Of a stretch of 33,034 nt of DNA, positions 1 through 8,024 are shown one piece after another (positions within the stretch are counted from its first letter, which is position 1; each line of letters opens with the position of its first letter). Position numbers and translations under genes: made by a program. The stretch is taken from the NCBI GenBank assembly GCA_030529505.1, contig JAUMWT010000023.1:1-33034 (forward strand), read 5' to 3'. The stretch is from Allobrachymonas sp. Lineage in GTDB: Bacteria > Pseudomonadota > Gammaproteobacteria > Burkholderiales > Burkholderiaceae_C. Below the pieces are notes generated by a model. The model did not search any database and was not told where the DNA came from. It worked only from the letters and a program-made list of their open reading frames with translations.

Positions 1-435
1 TTCTTTCTGGGTGGCGACGACCTGCTGCCCAGCATCGTGGCCGCCTTGCTGCAGCACCGCGCGGGCGACACCTTACAGCTGCATCTGGAACCCGAACACG
101 CCTTTGGCGACTACGACGAAAACCTGGTGTTTGTCGAACCGCGCAGCGGCTTTCCGCCCGAGCTGGAAGAAGGCATGGTATTCGAAGGCCACGCCCTGCC
201 AGAAACCGGCAACGGCGCCCTGCCGCCCGATATGCTCTACATCGTGACTGACATCTATCCCGAGCACGTCATCCTCGACGGCAACCACCCGCTGGCCGGT
301 ATCGGGCTCGATCTGGAGCTGCAAATCGAGCGCGTGCGCCCAGCCACGGCCGAAGAAATCCAGCGTGGCACGGTGGGCACGGGCTTTTTCCGCATCGTCA
401 CCCAGGCCGAACGCGAAGGGCAGACGCTGCATTGA
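1..435 (+). CDS. slyD: FKBP-type peptidyl-prolyl isomerase, SlyD family (5' partial)
   Basis: The reading frame is open from the first base and ends at TGA 433-435, so the N-terminus lies outside the window. About 144 residues are visible. They show the SlyD arrangement: end of the FKBP domain (acidic GGDDLLPS, then PEHAFGDYDENLV), an inserted chaperone-like flap, and the return strand VILDGNHPLAG that is diagnostic of SlyD-type FKBPs. These enzymes catalyse cis-trans isomerisation of X-Pro bonds and act as folding chaperones in the cytoplasm. The His-rich metal-binding tail of E. coli SlyD is absent; the protein ends shortly after the FKBP fold. An internal GTG at 37 is not the start because homologous sequence continues upstream of it. 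The family call is firm; whether this is the orthologue of slyD or a paralogue cannot be settled from a partial gene. Confidence 0.85.
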   Translation, partial: FFLGGDDLLPSIVAALLQHRAGDTLQLHLEPEHAFGDYDENLVFVEPRSGFPPELEEGMVFEGHALPETGNGALPPDMLYIVTDIYPEHVILDGNHPLAGIGLDLELQIERVRPATAEEIQRGTVGTGFFRIVTQAEREGQTLH

Positions 436-481
436 GCGCCACACTGCGGCAGCAGCGCAAGCTCCGTTCAAGTTCGATAAT

Positions 482-496
482 GCGGTTTAGAACCGC
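482..496. other. Short inverted repeat after slyD
   Basis: A perfect 6-bp stem (GCGGTT 482-487, AACCGC 491-496) with a 3-nt loop lies about 45 bp after the slyD stop. No T-run follows it, so it is at best a weak terminator or an RNA-processing hairpin. Confidence 0.3.
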
Positions 497-603
497 CTCT
501 TGATACAGTGGGCTTGTTTCTGCTTGGTGCAAGCCATGCCATTGGGCTTTGCCACTCCAGCATCGAATCATTGCTTCATTGACTTGACCGCACAGCTGCC
601 GCC

Positions 604-1089
604 ATGACTGATCGCACCACTCCCGCCACGGGCCTGACCGTTTGCGTTTTCAACGGCCCCAACCTCAATCTGCTGGGCACGCGCGAGCCCGCGGTTTACG
701 GCGCAGCCACCCTGGCCGATGTGCAGGCTCTGTGCGCACAAGCCTGCGCGCGCCACGGCTGGCAGCTGGACTTTCGCCAAACCAATCACGAAGGCGAGCT
801 GGTCGAGCACATTCACCACGCCGGTCGCCTGCACGCCGCCGGTCGGCTAGCGGGCGTGGTGCTCAACGCCGGGGCCTACACCCACACCAGCGTGGCGCTG
901 CATGATGCCATCAAAGGCACAGGCGTGCCGCTGATCGAATTGCACATCAGCAACGTGTTTGCGCGCGAGGCGTTTCGCCACCACTCCTACATCTCGCCCG
1001 TGGCCCGCGCCGTGATGTGCGGCTGGGGCGTGGCAGGCTATGCACTGGCGATTGATGGCTTGGCGCACATCATCCCAACCGCGGCTTGA
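604..1089 (+). CDS. aroQ: Type II 3-dehydroquinate dehydratase
   Basis: A 161-residue protein, slightly longer than the usual ~145-150 of type II dehydroquinases because of a short N-terminal extension. Type II enzymes convert 3-dehydroquinate to 3-dehydroshikimate in the shikimate pathway by trans elimination, as a cytosolic dodecamer. Visible motifs in order: FNGPNLNLLGTREP at 16-29, the catalytic Tyr32 in the flexible lid, RQTNHEGELVEHIH, LNAGAYTHTSVALHDAI with the active-site Asn, and ELHISNVFAREAFRHHS with the catalytic His. The ATG at 604 is the first in frame before the conserved core; no strong Shine-Dalgarno precedes it. coaBC starts 36 bp after its stop, which suggests co-transcription, although the two pathways are not directly linked. 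Confidence 0.97.
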   Translation: MTDRTTPATGLTVCVFNGPNLNLLGTREPAVYGAATLADVQALCAQACARHGWQLDFRQTNHEGELVEHIHHAGRLHAAGRLAGVVLNAGAYTHTSVALHDAIKGTGVPLIELHISNVFAREAFRHHSYISPVARAVMCGWGVAGYALAIDGLAHIIPTAA

Positions 1090-1125
1090 TGCCTGCGCTT
1101 GCTTCCTCAACTGCACCACACGACC

Positions 1126-2418
1126 ATGACTGCTTCACCCACCTCACCCGGCGCTTCTGCCACGTCTGCCCCCTGCCCCACTTGTCCGCCCGATGCGCAA
1201 GAGCTGGCGGGCCGCCGCATTCTGCTGTGCCTGACTGGCGGAGTGGCCTGCTACAAGGTGGCCGAACTGTGCCGCCTGCTGGTCAAGGCAGGGGCCCGTG
1301 TGCAGGTGATGATGAGCGAGGGCGCCTGCCACTTCATCACGCCGGCCACGATGCAAGCGCTGTCGGGCCAGCCCGTATTCACCACGCCGTGGGACGAACG
1401 CGCACCCGACCACATGGCGCACATCCGTCTGGGGCGCGAGGCCGATCTGATTCTGCTCGCACCTTGCAGCGCCGACAGCATCGCTCGCCTGGCGCAAGGG
1501 CGTGCCGATGATCTGATCAGCCTCACCTGCCTGGCGCGCCCGGCTGGCCTGCCCTTGCTGCTGGCCCCAGCCATGAACCGAGAAATGTGGGCCCACCCCG
1601 CCACCCAGCGCAATCTGGCGCAAGCTGCGGCCGATGGCGCACAGGTGCTGCCCGTGGGCCACGGCGAGCAAGCCTGCGGCGAAGTGGGCGATGGCCGCAT
1701 GCTCGAACCCTGGCAGCTGTACGAGGCTGTGGCCGCCCAATTCGCCCCGCGCGTGCTGGCAGGGCAACAAGTGCTCATCACGGCGGGGCCCACGTACGAG
1801 GCCATCGACCCCGTGCGCGGCCTCACCAACCGATCCAGCGGCAAGATGGGTTTTGCCATCGCACGGGCCGCGCAACAGGCGGGCGCGCAGGTCACGCTGG
1901 TGGCTGGCCCCGTACACCTGCCCACGCCTTACGGTGTGCAGCGCGTGGATGTGCAATCGGCGCGCGACATGCTGCAGGCCGTGCAGCAACACTTGCCACA
2001 GCAAGGCATCTTCATCGCCACGGCAGCCGTGGCCGATTGGCGCAGCGCCGAAACGGCCGAGCAAAAAATCAAGAAAGACGGCAGCGCCCAGCCGCCCGTG
2101 CTGCACTTGAGCGAGAACCCCGACATCCTCGCCACCGTGGCCCGCAGCCCGCAGGCGCAAAGCGGTGCGCTGTACTGCGTGGGCTTTGCCGCCGAAACCG
2201 AAAACCTGCACGCTCACGCCCAGGCCAAGCGCCTGCGCAAGCAGGTACCGCTGCTCGTGGCCAACCTGGGGCCCGCCACTTTCGGGCAAGACGACAACGC
2301 CCTGCTCCTCATCGACGAGGCAGGCAGCACCGAACTGCCCCACGCCAGCAAACATGCGCTGGCCCGGCAGCTGGTGGCCGCCATCGCCCAGCGCCTGCCT
2401 GGCAATCTGCGCGCCTGA
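1126..2418 (+). CDS. coaBC: Bifunctional phosphopantothenoylcysteine decarboxylase / phosphopantothenate-cysteine ligase
   Basis: A 430-residue fusion for two consecutive steps of coenzyme A synthesis: ligation of 4'-phosphopantothenate to cysteine (CoaB) and FMN-dependent decarboxylation to 4'-phosphopantetheine (CoaC). The N-terminal flavoprotein half shows [11 protein letters not shown], the HMAHIRLG region with the active-site His, [18 protein letters not shown] (PxMNxxMW motif) and [13 protein letters not shown] with the substrate-clamp Cys. The C-terminal ligase half begins near [14 protein letters not shown], followed by [10 protein letters not shown], the AAVADW region and a KIKK lysine cluster. 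I chose ATG 1126; an in-frame TTG at 1099 would add nine poorly conserved residues. The first ~27 residues are Ser/Thr/Pro/Cys-rich and not part of the fold. In many relatives dut follows coaBC; here it does not. Confidence 0.97.
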   Translation: MTASPTSPGASATSAPCPTCPPDAQELAGRRILLCLTGGVACYKVAELCRLLVKAGARVQVMMSEGACHFITPATMQALSGQPVFTTPWDERAPDHMAHIRLGREADLILLAPCSADSIARLAQGRADDLISLTCLARPAGLPLLLAPAMNREMWAHPATQRNLAQAAADGAQVLPVGHGEQACGEVGDGRMLEPWQLYEAVAAQFAPRVLAGQQVLITAGPTYEAIDPVRGLTNRSSGKMGFAIARAAQQAGAQVTLVAGPVHLPTPYGVQRVDVQSARDMLQAVQQHLPQQGIFIATAAVADWRSAETAEQKIKKDGSAQPPVLHLSENPDILATVARSPQAQSGALYCVGFAAETENLHAHAQAKRLRKQVPLLVANLGPATFGQDDNALLLIDEAGSTELPHASKHALARQLVAAIAQRLPGNLRA

Positions 2419-2529
2419 TCTGCACGTGATTGACACGTGATCGCCCCTTGCCGATTGGCGCGGTGCAGCACGGCGCATCCGCTGCCTCAGCCAATCGCTT
2501 CCTTTGAGCAGTGAAAGCCAGCGGCGACC

Positions 2530-2556
2530 AGGCGGCCAGGCTGGCGCCTCTGTTTT
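2530..2556 (+). terminator. Possible weak intrinsic terminator of coaBC
   Basis: Stem AGGCG (2530-2534) pairs with CGCCT (2545-2549), with extra inner pairing across a bulge, and CTGTTTT follows. It is a short stem with an imperfect U-tract about 110 bp after the coaBC stop. The call rests on shape alone. Confidence 0.3.
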
Positions 2557-2694
2557 CAGCACTTGCTGATAGAGGCCTGAACCCTGTGATACATCGGGCG
2601 CGGAACGGGCGGCCAGACGCAAAGCGCCACTCGCCCGTGGGGAAATCGCCAAGCCGCTCTCCGGACAAAAGGCGGCACAATAGTCGGATTCTGT

Positions 2695-2719
2695 CGCGGC
2701 AAGCTTCGGTCTTGCCGCG
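2695..2719 (+). other. Perfect leader stem-loop ahead of the DUF349 gene
   Basis: CGCGGCAAG (2695-2703) and CTTGCCGCG (2711-2719) form a perfect 9-bp stem with a 7-nt loop, CTTCGGT. It lies about 80 bp upstream of the ATG at 2798. No T-run follows directly, so it is more likely a leader structure (stability or translation control) than a terminator. Confidence 0.5.
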
Positions 2720-2797
2720 CAGCCGCTTTCGGCGGGCATGGCCCACGCGCCCTGCCCCGTTTTTCGCATCTTTTTTGTTTGACGTGCCGGTTTGACC

Positions 2798-5700
2798 ATG
2801 ATCCGTATTCCCTTCCTCGGCGATTCGCATGACGATGCATCCCAGTCAGCAGCCAACCCCGCCCCATCCCGGCCCGCAGCGGCAGAACACCCGCTCGATG
2901 CCCTCACCGGCGGCGTCTTCAGCGCGGCCACATCGGGCGAACGTGCGGCCAAGGTGCGTGCCTGGCTGGCCACCAATCCCGACCCCGCCGCCCTGCAAGA
3001 GGTGTACAAGGAACTGAGCCAGCGCGACAAGGGCGCGGCCAAAGCCCTGCGCGAAAAGCTTGATGACATCAAGCGCAGCAAGGGGCAAGAAGCCCTGGCC
3101 GGCGAATGGGCCGCCCGCGCCGAAGCCTTGCTGCAAGCCAGCCGCTTTCACATTGCCGATGCCATGGCCTGGCAGCGCGACGCCGCCAAGGCCGGCGCGC
3201 CCTTGAGCCGCGAACCGCTGCAAACCCTCAAGGCCCAGTTGGCCGAACGCATCCAGCAAATCGAAGACCTGCACACCCGCGCCCAGGTGCAGCGCGAAGC
3301 CGCCGCCCTGCTGGCGCAGCGCATCGAACTGCTTTCCACCAAAAGCTGGCGCCAGGCCGACGCCGTGCAAGGCAGCCTGCATGCCGACGTGCAGCACTGG
3401 CACACACAAACCCGGCAACTGCAGCAAGACGCGCATTGGCCCCATGTGGACGCACGCTACACCCAGCCGCTGGATGCCGCCCGGCAACAGCTCGACCTGG
3501 TGGCGCAAGCCTTCATGGCCGCTGTGGAGCAAGCCCGCGCTGCGGCAGCCGACAGCAGCCAAGCCCTGCCCCCCGTGCAAGTCTGGGCCGACGAATTGCG
3601 CGCCGCCCGCCAAGCCAGCGCCGCAGGCACTGATGCCGCAGCGGCAGCCGAACCCGGCAGCAGCGACGAGGCAAACGCCGCCTCCCCTGCAGACCCCGCT
3701 GCACACAGCGCCCGCCAGGCCGAAGCGCAAAGCGCCGTGCAGCCGCTGCTGCAAACGCTCGAAGCCGAACTGGCCAAGGGCCAGGGCAAAACCGTGGCCG
3801 CCGCAGCGCAAGCCCTGCGCCAAACCCTGAAAGAGCATGGCCGCTTCCTGCCCGCCGCTTTTGAAGCACAGCTACAAACCACCCTGGCCAAGGCCAGCGA
3901 GCTGGAAGGCTGGCAACGCTGGCGAGCCGACCAATTGCGCACCGAGCTGGTGCAAAAGGCCGAAGCCCTGATCCACCGTCCCGCACCCGCGGCTACGACC
4001 ACGGCCAGCACTGAAGCGTCTGACGCACTGGCAGCATCGGATGCCAGCAGTGCAGCCGCCACAGCTGCGGCAACAGAAAGCAGCGCCTCTCAAGTGGTAC
4101 AAGAAGCTGCGCCCAACACAAGCGCACCCGCCGCAACGGCAAACGACGCGCCAAGCCAAACCAGCGCGGCAGCCGCCGAGGCTGCAGCTTCCAGCGCCAG
4201 CAGCACCGCCGATCCGGCCGCTTCGGTCGATTCCGCAGCGGCTGCCCAGACCGCTCAAGACCCAAGCACCAACAGCGCCCCGAAAGGCCCCGCCAAAGCC
4301 CCAGCCGCAGCAGGCCCGCTGCCCACCAGCCCGCACAGCCCGCGCAAATTGCAAGAACTGCTGCGCCAGCTGCGCGAGCAGTGGAAAGAAGTGGACCAGG
4401 GCGGCCTGCCCAACCACGCCCTGTGGCGCCGTTTCGACCAGGCCTGCAACGAGGCCTACCGCATCGTGCAAGCCTGGCTGGCCCAGATGAAGCAGCAAGC
4501 CGCCGCCCAAAAAGCCCTGCGCATGAACCTGCTGGGCGAACTCAAAACCTGGGGCGAAGCCCTGGCAACCCGCGCTGCGCAAGCCAGCGACATCGACTGG
4601 AAAGCCGCCCAGCGCGAGCTCAGCGCCTTCAACCAACGCTGGCGCGAAGCCGGGCACGTGAGCGAAAAAGTCTTTGCCGAACTGCAAACGCAATGGAAGG
4701 CCGCGCTGCAACAAGCCGCCCAGCCACTGCACGCCGTGCAACAAGCCAGCCTGACCCTGCGCCAGCAACTGATCGAACAAGCCCAGGCCTTGAGCGAAGG
4801 CCCCCTGCGCATCGACGCCATCAAGGAACTGCAACAACGCTGGCAGCAAGAAGCCCAGCGCGTGCCGCTGGAACGCCGCCAGGAACAAAAGCTGTGGGAC
4901 GCTTTCCGCAAGCCGATCGACCTGGCCTTTCAGCGCCGCAGCCAGCAACGCACGCAAATGGCCAGCGCCGCCAGCCAGCGCGACCAGGCCGTGCTGCAAG
5001 CCGTGCAGGCGCTCGATGCCGCCACCGCCAGCGGCGACGCCCAGGCCATCCGCCAGGCCATGCAAACGCTGGAAGCCGCCATGCGCGACCAGCAAACAGC
5101 TGCGTCCACCGCGGCCACGCCCGATGCAGCGCCTGCTGCTGCCAGTGCTTCTGCTGCTGACGCATCCGCTTCGCAAGCCGCAGCTCCAGCAGAAGAAACT
5201 GCTGCCCCCAATGCAGAAGCTGCCGCAGCCAACGCCGATGCCGCCGTCACGGCAGAAGCAGGCGCAACGGCCAACATTGAAGAAGAAGCGAGCAGCCATG
5301 CCCCCACCGAAACGGAAACGGAAGCGGCCAATGGCAGCGCGGCCCTTGAAGCGTCATCCGATGCAGCAACAGATGCCGCACCCGCCCCTGTTTCTGCAGC
5401 TGCCCCGCGGCCTGTGGTCGCCATGCGCGGCGACGACCGCCCCGGCGCACGCATCGCCCCCGCCGCTGCCGCTTCCAACAAAGCTTCTGCGCGGCCGGAG
5501 CGCGAGGCCCGTCGCCCTGCCCGCGCCGATTCGCGGGGTGATTGGCGCAGTGATTCACGTGGCCGCTTGGCCGATCGCCCCGACGGCAAACGCCCACCGC
5601 GCGACGACGCACGCCCGCGCCCGCACACGCCGCGCCTGGGTGATGCGGCTTTCCGCGCCCAGCGCGATGCGGTGGAGCGTGCCCAAACCACGCTGCGCAA

Positions 5701-6097
5701 ACTGGCCGCGCAGGCCCACGGCGAAACACTGCTGCAAGTCCTGGCGGCATGGGGACAACGCCAACCCGACGCCCTGCCCCCGGCCAACGCCTTGGGCAAA
5801 GCACTGGGCAATGCGCAGCGCCAGCAGTGGGCGCAGGCCCTGCAAGGCAAAGCCGCACAGCCCCGCCTGCCCGCCAGCGAGGCCCTGCTGCGCCTGGAAA
5901 TGGCCGCTGATGCACCCACGCCCGCCGAACATCTGGAAGCGCGCCGCGCCTTGCAACTGCAACTGCTCACGCGCCGCAACGACCCGGCACCACGCGAAAC
6001 CTGGGCCGAAGACGTGGCGCATGTGCTGGCCGCCCGCTACGAAGCCGCCCAGGCCAAGCGCCTGCAAAACGCCTTGCGCCTGCTACTCAAACGTTGA
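2798..6097 (+). CDS. Large DUF349 domain-containing protein
   Basis: A 1099-residue, mostly alpha-helical, Ala/Gln-rich protein of unknown molecular function. The DUF349 signature (spaced Trp residues ending in LWxxF) is seen around residues 520-550 (REQWKEVDQGG then ALWRRFDQACNEAY) and again around 675-720 (LQQRWQQEAQ then KLWDAFRKPIDLAFQRR). An earlier block at about 50-240 resembles a degenerate copy. Two low-complexity inserts, at roughly 390-510 and 765-880, are almost entirely Ala/Ser/Thr/Glu/Pro. A basic Arg/Asp/Pro-rich stretch at about 895-950 follows, then a conserved-looking helical C-terminal domain. ATG 2798 is preferred over an in-frame TTG at 2792. No signal peptide or membrane segment is visible, so it is probably cytoplasmic. 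It stands alone, with gaps on both sides. DUF349 is certain; any function would be a guess. Confidence 0.85.
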   Translation: MIRIPFLGDSHDDASQSAANPAPSRPAAAEHPLDALTGGVFSAATSGERAAKVRAWLATNPDPAALQEVYKELSQRDKGAAKALREKLDDIKRSKGQEALAGEWAARAEALLQASRFHIADAMAWQRDAAKAGAPLSREPLQTLKAQLAERIQQIEDLHTRAQVQREAAALLAQRIELLSTKSWRQADAVQGSLHADVQHWHTQTRQLQQDAHWPHVDARYTQPLDAARQQLDLVAQAFMAAVEQARAAAADSSQALPPVQVWADELRAARQASAAGTDAAAAAEPGSSDEANAASPADPAAHSARQAEAQSAVQPLLQTLEAELAKGQGKTVAAAAQALRQTLKEHGRFLPAAFEAQLQTTLAKASELEGWQRWRADQLRTELVQKAEALIHRPAPAATTTASTEASDALAASDASSAAATAAATESSASQVVQEAAPNTSAPAATANDAPSQTSAAAAEAAASSASSTADPAASVDSAAAAQTAQDPSTNSAPKGPAKAPAAAGPLPTSPHSPRKLQELLRQLREQWKEVDQGGLPNHALWRRFDQACNEAYRIVQAWLAQMKQQAAAQKALRMNLLGELKTWGEALATRAAQASDIDWKAAQRELSAFNQRWREAGHVSEKVFAELQTQWKAALQQAAQPLHAVQQASLTLRQQLIEQAQALSEGPLRIDAIKELQQRWQQEAQRVPLERRQEQKLWDAFRKPIDLAFQRRSQQRTQMASAASQRDQAVLQAVQALDAATASGDAQAIRQAMQTLEAAMRDQQTAASTAATPDAAPAAASASAADASASQAAAPAEETAAPNAEAAAANADAAVTAEAGATANIEEEASSHAPTETETEAANGSAALEASSDAATDAAPAPVSAAAPRPVVAMRGDDRPGARIAPAAAASNKASARPEREARRPARADSRGDWRSDSRGRLADRPDGKRPPRDDARPRPHTPRLGDAAFRAQRDAVERAQTTLRKLAAQAHGETLLQVLAAWGQRQPDALPPANALGKALGNAQRQQWAQALQGKAAQPRLPASEALLRLEMAADAPTPAEHLEARRALQLQLLTRRNDPAPRETWAEDVAHVLAARYEAAQAKRLQNALRLLLKR

Positions 6098-6111
6098 TGG
6101 CATTTGATTGA

Positions 6112-6171
6112 AGAGCCTTGCGCTGTGCGATGGGCTGGATTGGCAACCCACCCCTTGCACAGAGCGGCTCT
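6112..6171 (+). terminator. Imperfect long hairpin after the DUF349 gene, possible terminator
   Basis: AGAGCC (6112-6117) plus GCTGTGC (6122-6128) pair with GCACAGAGCGGCTCT (6157-6171), leaving an internal loop and a partly paired apex (TGGG with CCCA). It starts 15 bp after the DUF349 stop. There is no U-tract, so it may be a Rho-independent-like stabiliser or an RNase processing structure rather than a true terminator. Confidence 0.35.
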
Positions 6172-6495
6172 CCTGCCAGCTCTGCACGTTCATGCGATGC
6201 AAAGCCCAACCGCGCGTTCATAAGCAACACGCCACTCGGCGCATGCAGCGTTTGTGCGCACGTTTACATCACTGCAAATAGAAAAGAAAAACTACTCAGC
6301 GCTTTTCCTTGTCGGCCGAAAAACACCAGCTTGGCACGACGCAACCGTGTATCTATCAAACGGCCCACTATAGTTTTCTGCCTCCTCAGCATTGGAAGCA
6401 CCAGCAGCTCACGCAGCTGCACTCTCTTTATTTTTCAGGCCGCATTGCATCAACTCAGCACAGCACACTCTGATACACCGCTTCCTGCCCAATGC

Positions 6496-6511
6496 CAGAC
6501 TCGTGAGTCTG
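6496..6511. repeat. Small perfect palindrome in the convergent gap
   Basis: CAGACTCGTGAGTCTG reads as a 7-bp inverted repeat around GT. It could be a small hairpin or an operator-like dyad; nothing nearby indicates which. Confidence 0.3.
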
Positions 6512-6687
6512 CGCGCTTTGCAACAGCCGCCATACAACAAAGGCCAGCTGCATACGCTTTGCTGCGCATGCAACCAGCCTTTGAAACCGCAGCCCGCATG
6601 CGCAAAACATGCAAGTGCGTGATAAAAGCTCCAGCCCAACATCCAAGCCACCGCCCGCAGGCTAGCGGCTTGAATCAGGGCTTGGCA

Positions 6688-7188
6688 TCAAGGACGCTTG
6701 CCCGATGGAAAAGGCCAAGCTGCCTGGGGGCTCAGTTGGGTTTGAGCCGATGGCTTGACGCTGGCAGGTGCCACTGCCTTTTTCGGCGCAGCCGGTTTTT
6801 TAGCCGCTACGGTTTTGGCTGCTGGCTTTTTCACTGCAGCTGTTTTGCTCGCAGTGGTTTTAGCCGCAGGCTTTTTCGCAGCTACGGTTTTTTTAGCGGG
6901 TGCTGCTTTTTTTGCAACGGGTTTGGCCACGGGCTTTTTAGCGGCTACGGCTTTTTTCGCCACCGGCTTCTTGGCTGCTACCGCTTTGGTCGCAGGCTTC
7001 TTCGCTGCAGTGGTTTTGGCCACAGGCTTTTTCGCAGCTACCGTTTTTTTAGCAGGTGCTGCTTTTTTGACAGCGGGTTTGGCAGCAGTGGTTTTGGCTA
7101 CCGGTTTTTTTGCAGCTGCAGATTTGACTGCAGTGGCCTTCTTCACAGGTTCGGCTTTCTTTGCAGCCGGCTTCTTGGCAGTTGCCAT
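6688..7188 (-). CDS. Histone H1-like Lys/Ala/Pro-rich DNA-binding protein
   Basis: A 166-residue protein made almost entirely of degenerate repeats of the AAKKPVAK / KKPAAK type from about residue 5 to 135, ending in a Ser/Gln/Pro tail without repeats. This is the composition of the bacterial histone H1-like proteins (HctB, AlgP/AlgR3 and Bordetella BpH1 type), which bind DNA without sequence specificity and are thought to compact the nucleoid or tune transcription. The start is well supported: ATG 7186-7188 follows a strong AAGGAG Shine-Dalgarno. On the + strand the same DNA gives a long Phe/Gly/Ala-rich frame that is an artefact of the repeats. Repeat number is likely to vary between strains by slippage or recombination. 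It is monocistronic, with large gaps on both sides. Confidence 0.9.
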   Translation of the reverse strand: MATAKKPAAKKAEPVKKATAVKSAAAKKPVAKTTAAKPAVKKAAPAKKTVAAKKPVAKTTAAKKPATKAVAAKKPVAKKAVAAKKPVAKPVAKKAAPAKKTVAAKKPAAKTTASKTAAVKKPAAKTVAAKKPAAPKKAVAPASVKPSAQTQLSPQAAWPFPSGKRP

Positions 7189-8024
7189 GGATGATCTCCT
7201 TGAGGGTCACGAGACAAGGAACGCTTCCGGCAAAAGACTGAGCCGGAAACGACGCATGGCCCTGCACCCGCACGCAGATGCAAAGCCATGAATGGGAAAA
7301 ACTCGCGCAGCAACGGCGCATCTTGAAAGCTCTATTGCGAAAAATCCGAAGGGAAGAATACGCCGCCAGCCCTTGCCACAAGAGGGCTGCGCCGCTGCAT
7401 CTTCAAAAGATGCCTGCTGCCTGCAACTGGGCAGGGCGTGATTGAAAAAGGTGCGGCGCCGTGCAAGGCCGTGATCGCGCAGTCTTTTGTTGTGGATGTT
7501 TTCGTGCGCTGCGGCGGATGGCGAGAAGCGTTCGGAGATCAGCTTTTGGAATGTGCGCCGTGCGGAAAGCGGGGATGAAAAAGACGCCGCTGGCTGAAGC
7601 TGCCGGATGCGGCGAAAAAGAAGGGTTGCCGATGATGCTGCGATTGCAGAGCCTGTATGCCAAATCAACATGGTTGCTTTCCTGAGCCGCATTATGAAAG
7701 CAACCCTCATCAGATGCAAAGCTTTTTGATGACATTGCCGCGCGTCTGCGCGGAAATGTTGTGCTTTGGCATCGCCAGATGCCGCGCCCGCCATCGTTTG
7801 AGCGGCCCTGCGCACGCAGGCTTGCGCATTCGTGCGTGCATGGCATGCGTTCAGAAAGGCATGGATCGCGCATGCGCCGATACCCGATGCATTGATTGCA
7901 ATGACCATGCATGCAGCGTGCACAGTCCGGTCTTCATGTGGCGGCACGCGCCCAGGCACAAGCCAGGCAAGCATGCGATGCATCAAGCGGCATGCGCGCT
8001 GCGCCGCATCAGCGCATGCTCGGT
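7189..8024. other. 836-bp gene-free upstream region of the H1-like gene
   Basis: It runs from the 3' end of ampD to the start of the H1-like gene, so it must hold the H1-like promoter reading leftward, but I see no clear -35/-10 pair. Frames across it (one of 301 codons on the - strand) have no recognisable domain, erratic composition rich in Cys, His and Arg, and one overlaps ampD, so I treat them as spurious. The part next to ampD carries a cluster of GCATGC and ATGCAT palindromes. Confidence 0.5.
7843..8019. repeat. Cluster of six GCATGC palindromes
   Basis: GCATGC occurs at 7843-7848, 7870-7875, 7909-7914, 7971-7976, 7990-7995 and 8014-8019. ATGCAT sites are interleaved near 7888, 7907 and 7978. 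Spacing is irregular (about 20-60 bp), so it is not a tandem repeat. The function is unknown. Confidence 0.6.

Larger units (their letters stand above)
2419..2797. other. Gap between coaBC and the DUF349 gene
   Basis: 379 bp without a convincing gene; the short frames crossing it have no recognisable features. It holds a possible weak terminator for coaBC (2530-2556) and a perfect stem-loop (2695-2719) in what is probably the leader of the next gene. The last 40 bp are T-rich. Confidence 0.6.
6098..6687. other. 590-bp convergent intergenic region
   Basis: It lies between the 3' ends of the DUF349 gene (+) and the H1-like gene (-). No frame has recognisable protein features; frames crossing it are antisense to the H1-like gene or have no homology I recognise. 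It contains a long imperfect hairpin at 6112-6171, a small perfect palindrome at 6496-6511, three GCATGC sites, and AT-richer sequence than its neighbours. No tRNA or known ncRNA is recognised. Confidence 0.5.

Noticed and set aside
1144-3081. 645-codon open frame on the - strand across coaBC
   Set aside because: It is antisense to coaBC and the start of the DUF349 gene, has no recognisable domain and crosses a gene boundary; a codon-bias shadow.
6118-7194. 358-codon + strand frame rich in Phe/Gly/Cys/Arg
   Set aside because: Its second half is the complement of the H1-like repeats; the - strand gene has a strong ribosome-binding site and typical H1-like composition.
7843-8019. CRISPR-like array
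   Set aside because: Only the six-base palindrome recurs, with irregular spacing and no longer conserved repeat.
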